A DNA stretch of 64,000 nucleotides. Origin: Methanomassiliicoccaceae archaeon UBA472 (lineage in GTDB: Archaea; Thermoplasmatota; Thermoplasmata; Methanomassiliicoccales; UBA472). Below, in pieces: positions 45,365 through 52,821 of this stretch. Made by a program: the position numbers and the translations under genes. How positions within the stretch are numbered: the stretch's first letter is position 1; each line of letters starts with the position of its first letter. Under the pieces are notes generated by a model, which saw only the letters and a list, made by a program, of their open reading frames with translations, was not told where the DNA came from and made no database searches. The stretch is taken from contig DAML01000008.1 of assembly GCA_002497075.1 (NCBI GenBank), forward strand, positions 3,605 to 67,604, read 5' to 3'.

Positions 45365-47109
45365 CAGTTCACCTCCATGGCCGCCAGGTCCTTTCGGATG
45401 CGGTCCAGGGTCTTGTCATGGTCCTTGTAGTAGGAATTGACCAGGTTCCAGATCTCCCGGTGGTTGCGGATGTCCTTCTTGAGGAGGTACGAAACGACTT
45501 CCACGCGGCGGTCGAACTCGGCCATCATCTCGTCGTGGGTCAGCGACTTCATCTCCATTATCTTATCGAACAGGAATGAGTGCCCCTTGAATATGTGGCG
45601 GTCGGTGGCCGGGTCCCATTCGTAGACGGTGTTGGTGATCAGCTCGTTGGTCTCCGGCTCGAAACCGACGATCTCTACGATCTGCTTCATGCGCCTTACG
45701 AAATCGTTACCAACCTTTACCTGGGACTGGATGAGAACGTTTCGCAATGCCGTGAGCAGGATCCTGGGGCAGTTGATGGGCGGGTTCTCCAGCCTGTTCA
45801 CCATGCTCTTGACCGAGTCGGCGTGCATGGTGGAATAGGTGCTGTGACCGGTGGCCATGGCCTGGAACATGATGTACGTCTCCTTGCCACGCACCTCGCC
45901 GACGATGATGTAGTTCGGCCTTTGCCTTAGCGCGGCACGGACGAGATCGTACATGTCGATCTCCCCGGCCGCCCGGCCGTCCTTGTCCCTCTCCCCCACG
46001 CCGGTCCTGGTCGCCCCGGGGATCCAGTTCTCGTGTGGGAGGTTGATCTCCCTGGTGTCCTCGATGGTGACTATCTTGGCTCCGGGCGGGATGAATATGG
46101 CTAGTGCGTTCAAAGCGCTGGTCTTGCCGCTGGCCGTTCCGCCGACCAATATCATGGACTCGCCGTTCTCGACGCCGATCCAGAGGTAGGCCATCATCTC
46201 CGGGGAGACGGTCTTGTACCTCATGAGGTCGGTGGGTGTGAAGGGTTTGTTCTTGAAGCGCCTGATGGTGAAGGTCGATCCTCTGGTGGTCACCTCACGC
46301 GAGTACGTAGCTTGAACGCGGTGCCCTTCTACGGTCGTGCCGTCCAGAATCGGGGCGGCGACCGAGATCTGCTTGCCGCTCCTCTGAGCGAGCGTAACAA
46401 CGAAAGAGTTCAGCTCGTCCTCGTTGGTGAAAATGATGTTGGAGCGGGCGCTCTCCCACTTTCCGTGGAATATGAAGATTGGGACGTTGTAACCGTCGCA
46501 GGAGATATCTTCCACCATGTCGTCGCGCATCATGACGTCGATGGGTCCGTGGCCGACGAAGTCGCGTATGATGTAGTAGCCGATGCGCTTCTTGGCTAGC
46601 TGCTCCACCTTGATGCCCCGGGTGCGGATGAAGCTGTCCACGCTCTCCCGGAGGTACTCCTCCTTGTCCAGCTGGGTCAGCTTCTCCCATTCGTACCCCA
46701 AGGTGCGGTGCAGGGTGTCCTTCAACAGGTCCAGCAGCTCCTGCTCCTCCCGGATCAGGGTCGGCTCGATTACCTCGTACAGATATTCACTTAGATTGTT
46801 GTTGTAGGTGATGCGAACGTAGGCGTAATCGCTGACCACCGCGTATTGGTCGAGGACCTCGATGGCCGGGTCGGTGATATCCGGGATTACCGTGATGGCC
46901 GATCCAGGTCTTACTGACTGGGCTTCGTTGCGCACCGGGACCATGACCCTGCTCGCACGATTAGGGGCCATGCGGCGCAGCATCTTAAGGTACGAGTTGC
47001 GGACCTTCTCCCTGGTGGTGATGGTGGACCAATCCTTCTGTTCCTCGTCGATAATAGGACTCAGAACCCCATTGCGCTCTTTCCCCGGTTCCTTGGCCGC
47101 GTTCTCCAT
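45364..47109 (-). CDS. Type IV filament ATPase 1 (GspE/ArlI/TadA family)
   Basis: 581 residues with an intact core: VEDISCDGYNVPIFIFHGKWE, Walker A LVGGTASGKTSALNALA (~323-330), Asp box IVTIEDTREINLPHENW, Walker B NYIIVGEVRGKETYIMFQ and His box YSTMHADSVKSMVNRL. The C-terminus has VGFEPETNELITNTVYEWDP. It has the same family-specific N-terminal domain (YAYVRITYNNNLSEYLYEV) as ATPase 2 and also a long linker (TRTGVGERDKDGRAAGEIDMYD) before Walker B. It is the second gene of the operon, 10 nt after the pilin-like gene, and overlaps platform gene 1. The presence of two complete ATPases in one filament operon recalls an extension/retraction pair, but archaeal systems usually have one. Confidence 0.92.
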   Translation of the reverse strand: MENAAKEPGKERNGVLSPIIDEEQKDWSTITTREKVRNSYLKMLRRMAPNRASRVMVPVRNEAQSVRPGSAITVIPDITDPAIEVLDQYAVVSDYAYVRITYNNNLSEYLYEVIEPTLIREEQELLDLLKDTLHRTLGYEWEKLTQLDKEEYLRESVDSFIRTRGIKVEQLAKKRIGYYIIRDFVGHGPIDVMMRDDMVEDISCDGYNVPIFIFHGKWESARSNIIFTNEDELNSFVVTLAQRSGKQISVAAPILDGTTVEGHRVQATYSREVTTRGSTFTIRRFKNKPFTPTDLMRYKTVSPEMMAYLWIGVENGESMILVGGTASGKTSALNALAIFIPPGAKIVTIEDTREINLPHENWIPGATRTGVGERDKDGRAAGEIDMYDLVRAALRQRPNYIIVGEVRGKETYIMFQAMATGHSTYSTMHADSVKSMVNRLENPPINCPRILLTALRNVLIQSQVKVGNDFVRRMKQIVEIVGFEPETNELITNTVYEWDPATDRHIFKGHSFLFDKIMEMKSLTHDEMMAEFDRRVEVVSYLLKKDIRNHREIWNLVNSYYKDHDKTLDRIRKDLAAMEVN

Positions 47110-47119
47110 CTTACCACCC

Positions 47120-48100
47120 CTAATACTCCAGATCCATGGTCACATAGCCACGATTGTGCGTGAACTGGTCTACTTTATAGATAGTCAAAGTGATTATGTA
47201 AATGGGACGGTACTCGTCGGTCAACGGTGTATTCACACCAGCGACGTCCCAGTCGGAATCCTGTAATCCAGCTTCATCGATGGCATTGGAGATGACCTCC
47301 CACCACGTGGTGTTGTATCTGGTCTTGAATTCGAGAACCAGGGTGCCATTGTTGCCTCCGGTGTCCATGCAGACATCATAAACCTGTGAATCATGGTATA
47401 TCAGATCGATGACGACTCCACCGCTGCCCTGTCCCGATATCGACGAATTCGTACCTATAAGGTCCACCTGATCAAATTGGACATCGATGCTGCTGTCTGT
47501 GGTGCTCTTTGAAATGACCAACGAAGGGCTGGCCCTCAACGCCATCCCATCCTCCTGATAGATCAGCAAGGCCCCGTTCTCATAGGTGTACCACTGCTGG
47601 ACATAATATCTGTTGGGTCCGTAGAACTCGATCGAACCGCCACCTACTTCGTCAAAAGGCCGTGGAGTGGAGCTACCCTCCAGCGTATAGTTGAAGGTCT
47701 GTCTGACTCCGGACTCCACTAGGTCCAGGGGTCCTCCCGGTTTAAGGAAGATATAACCAGCTGTTGCCGTGGCGAACACCGGTACCCCGTCCGATCCCAA
47801 GGCGAACGACTGATACATGTTAATGGTCGGTCTCCCGGTGACCTGGGCGTTCACGATGAGACTGTCCACCTTTCCCTTCATGTCCCCGAACTGATTGAGA
47901 ACCTCGTCCATGTGGTTCTTCTCGTTCTCCTTCATCCAGATGGGTATGTAGGTGTTGGTGAACATGGTGAGGAACGTCAGGAACACAAGCAAGGCCATGA
48001 TGGTCCCCACAGTTGAGGCAACGCCTTCCTTGTCCTTCTTAATGAACTTGGAACGACTTGACGCGCTGAATGCGTTGCGGGACTTGACTCGTTCCACCAT
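47120..48100 (-). CDS. Pilin-like protein heading the filament operon
   Basis: 326 residues. A basic N-terminus (RNAFSASSRSKFIKKDKEG) is followed by GVASTVGTIMALLVFLTFLTMFTNTY, a prepilin-type hydrophobic helix (~27-52) with the acid residue (E25) and KEG|VAST context expected at a prepilin peptidase site. The large extracellular part is beta-rich with aromatic residues and NxS/T sites (NYTLEGSSTPRP; NTTWWEVISNA). It matches the DUF7289-like archaeal minor pilins by layout. At ~270 residues outside the membrane it is larger than a filament pilin, so it is probably a minor or tip pilin; the main pilin could be the one at 473-904. First gene of the operon, with a TATA box ~45 nt upstream. Confidence 0.75.
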   Translation of the reverse strand: MVERVKSRNAFSASSRSKFIKKDKEGVASTVGTIMALLVFLTFLTMFTNTYIPIWMKENEKNHMDEVLNQFGDMKGKVDSLIVNAQVTGRPTINMYQSFALGSDGVPVFATATAGYIFLKPGGPLDLVESGVRQTFNYTLEGSSTPRPFDEVGGGSIEFYGPNRYYVQQWYTYENGALLIYQEDGMALRASPSLVISKSTTDSSIDVQFDQVDLIGTNSSISGQGSGGVVIDLIYHDSQVYDVCMDTGGNNGTLVLEFKTRYNTTWWEVISNAIDEAGLQDSDWDVAGVNTPLTDEYRPIYIITLTIYKVDQFTHNRGYVTMDLEY

Positions 48101-48144
48101 ACTGGTAACCCCAAACCTTCCAGGTGTGATTTACGTAGTCCTGA

Positions 48145-48155
48145 CTATATAAATA
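48145..48155 (-). promoter_or_regulatory. TATA box of the filament operon
   Basis: On the minus strand this reads ATTTATATAGT, about 45-55 nt upstream of the pilin-like gene's ATG at 48100, giving a leader of roughly 20-25 nt. It is the only clear promoter for the five-gene operon. Confidence 0.55.
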
Positions 48156-48283
48156 TGTCGAGAAAAAATAGAATTTCCGAACATACTACTGGCTCTAACG
48201 GTTTTATTTCTCCTCGAAGCATCGTTCCTTCTCCATCCCTCCTCGTCTGTGATTTGAGACCATTTCCGACCAGCCCAATAGGT

Positions 48284-48293
48284 AAATTATTTA
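48284..48293 (+). promoter_or_regulatory. TATA box of tRNA-Phe
   Basis: AAATTATTTA lies ~30 nt upstream of the tRNA start at 48320, as expected for an archaeal tRNA promoter. Confidence 0.5.
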
Positions 48294-48319
48294 ATCGTCC
48301 TCAATTATGGGGTGGCTAA

Positions 48320-48425
48320 GCCGCAGTAACTCAGTTGGGAGAGTGCAAGACTGAAGTCCCCGGAGGCGCAAGCCCGGGGGATCGAAATCTTGAAGTCGCT
48401 GGTTCGAGCCCGGCCTGCGGCACCA
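48320..48425 (+). tRNA. tRNA-Phe(GAA) with a canonical intron
   Basis: Acceptor GCCGCAG/CTGCGGC, discriminator A and encoded CCA (48423-48425). D-arm ACTC-AGTTGGGA-GAGT. Anticodon stem CAAGA/TCTTG with loop CTGAAG-A, so the anticodon is GAA at 48353-48355, with G37 as expected for a wyosine-modified tRNA-Phe. T-arm GCTGG-TTCGAGC-CCGGC. The loop is interrupted after position 37 by a 30-nt intron. It is followed 63 nt downstream by an unrelated small gene on the same strand. Confidence 0.94.
48357..48386 (+). other. tRNA-Phe intron (37/38)
   Basis: Removing these 30 nt restores a 7-nt anticodon loop. The intron folds into a hairpin with CCCCGG/CCGGGG. The central helix of the bulge-helix-bulge is weak (TGA against TCG with a wobble), so this is a relaxed BHB at the standard splice position. 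Confidence 0.85.
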
Positions 48426-48487
48426 TTGGTTCTTTTCGTCCACGCAGGACAATGTTCTTTTATGTCCGGCGCCGATTCGGTGCCGAA

Positions 48488-48913
48488 ATGCAGATCAAGT
48501 CCTTCGAAACCGCGGCCATCGAGGCCAAACGCTTCTCCAAGAGCGGGGAGAAGGTCATGAACATCAAGATAGAGAACAACAGCGCCATCACCCAGATATC
48601 CAAACTGGACGGCGAGATTTATCAGATCGATTACCGGTTCACGGCCAACTACACCGGCCTTGGCTACATCAAGATCGAGGGGCACCTCAACGTTGCCGAA
48701 CTGGGCGAGAAGGTCATGGACGAATGGCGCCGCACCAACAACCTGCCGGTGGACGACGCCAACGCCGTGCACAACGCCATAGTCAGTAACTGCATGGTCG
48801 CCGCCCTTATCATATCCCGGGAGATCAAGCTCCCCGCTCCGATCCCGATACCGCGGATAAACATGCAGAAGAAGCCGGAGATCCGGCCCAGCGACGGTGT
48901 AGAGGTCGCTTAA
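48488..48913 (+). CDS. Uncharacterised conserved-type archaeal protein
   Basis: 141 residues from the ATG at 48488; an in-frame ATG at 48452 would add 12. Not assigned to a family. A beta-rich core is suggested by KVMNIKIENNSAITQISKLDGE, YQIDYRFTANYTGLGYIKIEG, followed by two helices (LGEKVMDEWRRTNN; DANAVHNAIVSNCMVAALII) and a Pro-rich tail (KLPAPIPIPRIN). The sheet-plus-long-helix pattern and LPAPIPIP tail recall SecB-like chaperone folds, a weak resemblance only. There are no catalytic motifs. It is convergent with the coiled-coil ATPase gene, the stops overlapping in TTAA. Confidence 0.6.
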   Translation: MQIKSFETAAIEAKRFSKSGEKVMNIKIENNSAITQISKLDGEIYQIDYRFTANYTGLGYIKIEGHLNVAELGEKVMDEWRRTNNLPVDDANAVHNAIVSNCMVAALIISREIKLPAPIPIPRINMQKKPEIRPSDGVEVA

Positions 48914-50637
48914 CGGATGTGGTCCAGGGCGAACGAGCCTATGGTCAGGGCGCTCTTGGTCGCGGTATATCGTATGTAGGCGCGGGACTGCACGTCGCTT
49001 ATTCCCTTGATAGCGAAGAACGTCTTCAGCTGGTCCACCTTGAAGTCGACCATCCCGTCCATTATTGAGCCGAGCATCTGCAGCTCCTGCTCGCTGTGCA
49101 TACCCTTCTCCACGATGAAGAACGAGACGGCCTGGTCCTTCTTGCGGCGCCCGCACAGCGGGCTCAGGAACCGGAAGGCGGCATTGGGGTCCGAATAGGC
49201 AATGAGCGTGGACACCGAGCGGAACAGCACCCGGTAGTACTCGTACTTCTCCTTGAACTTCCTGGCTATGGCCTCGATGGCCTCGGCCATCTTCTCGTGG
49301 TCGTCCGGTCGTTCGATGTAGGTGGTGTGGGGGTCGGCATCGTCCACGCTCATGGACCGGGCGAAGGTGTCGACGTATTTCACCAGGCCTAGCTTCTCAT
49401 ACTCCTCGAAGCCGGACATGATGAAACGCATCTCGTCCCGCACGTCCTTGGGCGTCTTGTCGGTAAGAACGATGATGGCCGGGATGCCCTTCCGCAACCC
49501 CTCCATGATGAAGGTGTTGGCCATGACCTCCTTGCCGATGAACGGCGGGCCGTGTATCATGATGTTGGAGCCGATGGGCATGCCGCCCAGCAGCAGGTCG
49601 TCGAAGCGGGGCATTCCGGTCTTGACCTTGCGCTCCTGGATCTCCAGGGCGCGCTCCTTCTCCCGGTAGGTGATCTCGTCCTCGATCAGCCCCTGCTCCC
49701 GCAGGCGCAGCTCCTCCTGCTTGGCCAGGACGTACTTCTCCTTGGCCCGGAGCGCGTCCTCCTTGTTGGCCACCTCGGCCTTCAGGGCCTCCAGCTTCTT
49801 CATGAGCTCGGCCTCTTCCAGGCCTCCGGTCTCCCGCTTCATCTCGTTGAGCTTGTGGCGCTCCGCGGTGTAGACCTTCTCCCGGTACATCAGGTCCTCC
49901 TCCCGGCGGATGAGCTCGTCCTCCTTGTAGGCGACGGCCTCCCGGATGCGGTCCAGCTCGTCCTCCTTCTCCTTGAGCCTGATGCGCAAATCGTCCGCTT
50001 CGTTCTTCAGGGTGAGGAACTCCCTCTCCTTGGACTGCAGGACCTCCAGTTTGCCCAGTAGGTCGGCGCTGATCGAGCCGCCTCCGTTGCGCAGCACGGA
50101 AAGCTCGTCGTCCTTGAGCTTCAGCTCTATCTTAATCTTGGCCAGGTCCTTCTCGAGGCTCACGCTTCTTGCCGACATCTCGTCGCTGGCGCGCCTCCAC
50201 TGCTCTTCCTTGTCCTTGAGCTCAGAATGGTAGCGCTCGAGAAGCTCCTTCTCCTGGCTCTCCATGAGCTCGTTGCTTCCGTTGGAGACCTTTCCGTCCT
50301 GGGGCGTCTCGAGAAGTCGGTCCCTCTCGGCGATGAGCGATTGGATCCTTTCAACGGTGCCGCCCTCCGCGTCGTTGGCGCCGTCCGCGGCCAGCAGCCC
50401 CCTGACCGCGGCCAGCTCCGCCTCGTAGCGGGCCAGGCGCTCCTTGATCTCGACCAGCTCATCCTCGGGGACCGCGTCCCCTCCCTCTCCCAGCCAGGTT
50501 AGAAGTGTCGAGCCCTCTCCCTCTCCATCCAGCCACTTGCTGAGGCGTTCCACGTCGGCCTGTTCGGCAGCGGGGCTATCCTTGTCGACAGCGGCCTGCT
50601 CCGTCAGAGCCTCCGATGGGTCCTTTCCGCTGACCAT
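48910..50637 (-). CDS. Coiled-coil protein with C-terminal KaiC-like ATPase domain
   Basis: 575 residues. An acidic N-terminus is followed by ~270 residues of coiled coil (e.g. KEREFLTLKNEADDLRIRLK; YKEDELIRREEDLMYREKVY). From ~345 a RecA/KaiC domain begins: GMPRFDDLLLGGMPIGSNIM, Walker A IHGPPFIGKEVMANTFI (~362), PAIIVLTDKTPKDVRDEM, a Walker B-like strand YRVLFRSVSTLIAYSD, and DFKVDQLKTFFAIKGI at the end. Walker A ends in Lys-Glu instead of Lys-Ser/Thr and Walker B lacks a clear Asp, so ATP may be bound rather than hydrolysed, reminiscent of ArlH-type regulators. Position next to the filament operon suggests a stalk-bearing partner (inference). It is divergent from the gene at 50978. Confidence 0.78.
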   Translation of the reverse strand: MVSGKDPSEALTEQAAVDKDSPAAEQADVERLSKWLDGEGEGSTLLTWLGEGGDAVPEDELVEIKERLARYEAELAAVRGLLAADGANDAEGGTVERIQSLIAERDRLLETPQDGKVSNGSNELMESQEKELLERYHSELKDKEEQWRRASDEMSARSVSLEKDLAKIKIELKLKDDELSVLRNGGGSISADLLGKLEVLQSKEREFLTLKNEADDLRIRLKEKEDELDRIREAVAYKEDELIRREEDLMYREKVYTAERHKLNEMKRETGGLEEAELMKKLEALKAEVANKEDALRAKEKYVLAKQEELRLREQGLIEDEITYREKERALEIQERKVKTGMPRFDDLLLGGMPIGSNIMIHGPPFIGKEVMANTFIMEGLRKGIPAIIVLTDKTPKDVRDEMRFIMSGFEEYEKLGLVKYVDTFARSMSVDDADPHTTYIERPDDHEKMAEAIEAIARKFKEKYEYYRVLFRSVSTLIAYSDPNAAFRFLSPLCGRRKKDQAVSFFIVEKGMHSEQELQMLGSIMDGMVDFKVDQLKTFFAIKGISDVQSRAYIRYTATKSALTIGSFALDHIR

Positions 50638-50977
50638 TATCCCTCAGCATCCCTTACCAGGACGTTATCCAGCAACGAACGTGTTACACTGTCCAGGTCC
50701 ATATTTAATATTTTAGTGGCGTCGGCCAATGTCCGGCCGCGACAACCTCCACCGACTGGTGATCCCATCTCCGTTTCGGATGTAAATATGTTTTTAATAT
50801 ATATTTATTTTACATATTATTAACAGAAGTTTTCTCATGGGACTAGCCGTTCTGCGCCCGCGGCCGTAAGCAGCGCGGTGACTGGCCAGCACTTTCCAGG
50901 ATAACGTTCCGTGATAAAAAGTTATATATTCAGCGTTACATCTAAGAAAGAGCTTGGACTGGGCCAGAGGACTGTCG
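50638..50977. promoter_or_regulatory. Divergent intergenic region with AT-rich island
   Basis: 340 nt without a gene. A minus-strand TATA-like element for the coiled-coil ATPase lies around 50703-50713 (read AAAATATTAAA). GTTATATATT (50921-50930) is a TATA box for the small gene at 50978. Between them, 50783-50822 is almost pure A/T (TTTTTAATATATATTTATTT within it), followed by GC-rich sequence. No tRNA or other ncRNA fold was recognised. Confidence 0.5.
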
Positions 50978-51148
50978 ATGGAAAAAAGGGTGCACATCAA
51001 GATCGATCGCAACAGCGATTTCACGCTACGCGAGGTCTTGAAGAAGATCGAGGAGATCCAAGCGGAGAACCCCGACCTAGACGTCTTCTTTGACGGAGAC
51101 GATTACGCCATCTGCAGCCGGCCCAGGAAGGTCAAGAGCCGCGTCTGA
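50978..51148 (+). CDS. Small conserved-type protein (56 residues)
   Basis: Starts at the ATG at 50978, preceded by AGAGGA. The protein MEKRVHIKIDRNSDFTLREV then LKKIEEIQAENPDLDVFFDG and DDYAICSRPRKVKSRV folds plausibly as beta-alpha-beta: a small soluble domain. Not recognised. It has its own TATA box and precedes the DHS-like gene by 47 nt, so the two may be co-transcribed. Codon usage supports a real gene despite the length. Confidence 0.6.
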   Translation: MEKRVHIKIDRNSDFTLREVLKKIEEIQAENPDLDVFFDGDDYAICSRPRKVKSRV

Positions 51149-51195
51149 GGCCTGACCGCAACAGCTTCGGATTCAAATGTCAGAGAGGGTTTGAA

Positions 51196-52254
51196 TTGGT
51201 TAGTAAGAAGGATGTTCTCAAGGAGAAGGTCAAGCAGATTGACTTTGACGATATCGTGACCGTAAAGGACCTGGTCGAGGCCTACAAGGACTCTTCCATT
51301 CAAAGCCGGGCCCTGGCCACCTGCGCCATAGCCTACGAGAAGGCCCTTAAGGACAAGTCCCGTCCCACGGTCATCCTTGGTCTGGCGGGCCCGCTCGTCG
51401 CCGCCGGCCTGCGCAAGGTCATCGCCGACATGATCAAGTTCGGCATGGTGGACGCCATCGTCACCATCGGCGCCATACCCTACCAGGACTTCTACCAGGC
51501 CCGGGGTTACAGCCATTACAAGTGCTCGCCGCGCTGCGACGACCTGGCCTTGCGCGAGGTCTTCGTGGACCGCATCTACGACACGCTGGTCGACGAGGAC
51601 AAGTTCCGGGAGACCGACGAGGTCATCGGAGACATAGCCGGCGACCTGGAGCCGAGGGGCTACAGCAGCCGGGAGTTCATGGAGATACTGGGCAAGGCCA
51701 TTGACGACGAGGATTCCATCCTGTACAACGCCGCCAAGTACGGCGTGCCGGTGTTCGTCCCCGCTCTGAACGACTCGTCCATAGGGATCGGTCTCACCGG
51801 CCTCTATTACAAGAGGCGCATGGCCAACGAGCCGTTCATGCGCATCGACCCCATCCGAGACAACTGGGAGCTCACCCAGATCAAGATCCACTCGGAGAAG
51901 ACCGCGGTCATCTATATAGGCGGAGGCGTGCCGAAGAACTACATCCAGCAGACCGAGGTGATCTGTGAGACGCTGGGTCACGACAAGGGTGGGCACCACT
52001 ACGCCATCCAGATCACCCAGGACGCCCCGCAGTGGGGTGGGCTCAGCGGCTGCACCTTCGAGGAGGCCCAGTCCTGGGGCAAGATCAACCGCGACGCCAA
52101 TAAATCGGTGGCGTACGTGGAGGCGTCCATCGGCCTGTCGCTAATGGTCGGGTACATCCTGCAGTCCGGGGTGTGGAAGGGCCGCAAGCGGCTGAAATAC
52201 GCCTGGAAGGACGACATGCTGACCAAGGTCGCCAAGGTCCCGCTGGGTCTGTGA
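51196..52254 (+). CDS. Deoxyhypusine synthase family protein (divergent)
   Basis: 352 residues from a TTG start at 51196 preceded by GAGAGGGT. NAD-binding fold with RPTVILGLAGPLVAAGLRKVI, AIVTIGAIPYQDFYQARG, VFVPALNDSSIGIGLTGLY, VIYIGGGVPKNYIQQTEV, YAIQITQDAPQWGGLSGCTF and EEAQSWGKI, where Lys296 corresponds to the enzyme-intermediate Lys of DHS. DHS transfers the aminobutyl group of spermidine to eIF5A. However, the canonical T-GAN-HD segment is replaced here by TIGAIPYQDFYQARGYSHYK, a change seen in DHS-like enzymes of uncertain substrate. So the enzyme could be the deoxyhypusine synthase of this organism or a related homospermidine/aminobutyl transferase. Confidence 0.85.
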   Translation: MVSKKDVLKEKVKQIDFDDIVTVKDLVEAYKDSSIQSRALATCAIAYEKALKDKSRPTVILGLAGPLVAAGLRKVIADMIKFGMVDAIVTIGAIPYQDFYQARGYSHYKCSPRCDDLALREVFVDRIYDTLVDEDKFRETDEVIGDIAGDLEPRGYSSREFMEILGKAIDDEDSILYNAAKYGVPVFVPALNDSSIGIGLTGLYYKRRMANEPFMRIDPIRDNWELTQIKIHSEKTAVIYIGGGVPKNYIQQTEVICETLGHDKGGHHYAIQITQDAPQWGGLSGCTFEEAQSWGKINRDANKSVAYVEASIGLSLMVGYILQSGVWKGRKRLKYAWKDDMLTKVAKVPLGL

Positions 52255-52258
52255 GCCG

Positions 52259-52810
52259 ATGGAACGAAGGGCCGGCCGGGCCACCATCGCCATACACAAC
52301 TCCTACGACCCCCGTGTTTTCCGCGAGGCGCACCGCAGGATACTGGCCAGAGCGGGGCCGCTGGCCCTGGCCTACGACTTCAACCTGGTCACCCTGGGCT
52401 TCCCGTTCCCGGAGGACCTCCGGCTGCCCGTGGAGGTCGCCGACTGGGTGGCCTCCACCACCTCCATCGGCGAGGACGGCTCCTACCTCAGGGAGCTGGC
52501 CGCCAAGGGCCGCTTCCAGAGCTTCCCCTATCCCTCCAAGGGGCTGCCGCCTCAGCTGGGCCTTCCCGTCCTGACGACCTGCGATCCCGAACCGCAGAGG
52601 AAGATGGAGATGGGAGACGTGGTCTCCCTTCTCCGTAACGGCCAGAGCGTCTGTCTTATCTTCGGGGCGGGCCCCAAAGGCGTTCCCAAAGAGGTACGCG
52701 AGCTGGCCAGGCATCATTTGGACGTAACTTTCGACGGGCGTTCGTTGGAGACATGCACCGCATTGGGAGCGGTGGCCGGGGCTCTCGCCCATTCCCTGCG
52801 CCGCCAGTGA
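52259..52810 (+). CDS. DUF531 family protein, SPOUT-like
   Basis: 183 residues from ATG 52259, four bases after the DHS-like stop. Matches archaeal DUF531: TIAIHNSYDPRVFREAHRRI, ALAYDFNLVTLGFPFPEDL and the C-terminal VCLIFGAGPKGVPKEVRELA followed by TFDGRSLETCTALGAVAGAL. The last part, Gly-rich loop then SLETxTALG, resembles the SAM-binding knot of SPOUT methyltransferases. A tRNA or rRNA modification role is therefore suspected but not shown. It is probably co-transcribed with the DHS-like gene. Confidence 0.7.
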   Translation: MERRAGRATIAIHNSYDPRVFREAHRRILARAGPLALAYDFNLVTLGFPFPEDLRLPVEVADWVASTTSIGEDGSYLRELAAKGRFQSFPYPSKGLPPQLGLPVLTTCDPEPQRKMEMGDVVSLLRNGQSVCLIFGAGPKGVPKEVRELARHHLDVTFDGRSLETCTALGAVAGALAHSLRRQ

Positions 52811-52821
52811 TAGGTAGTTTA

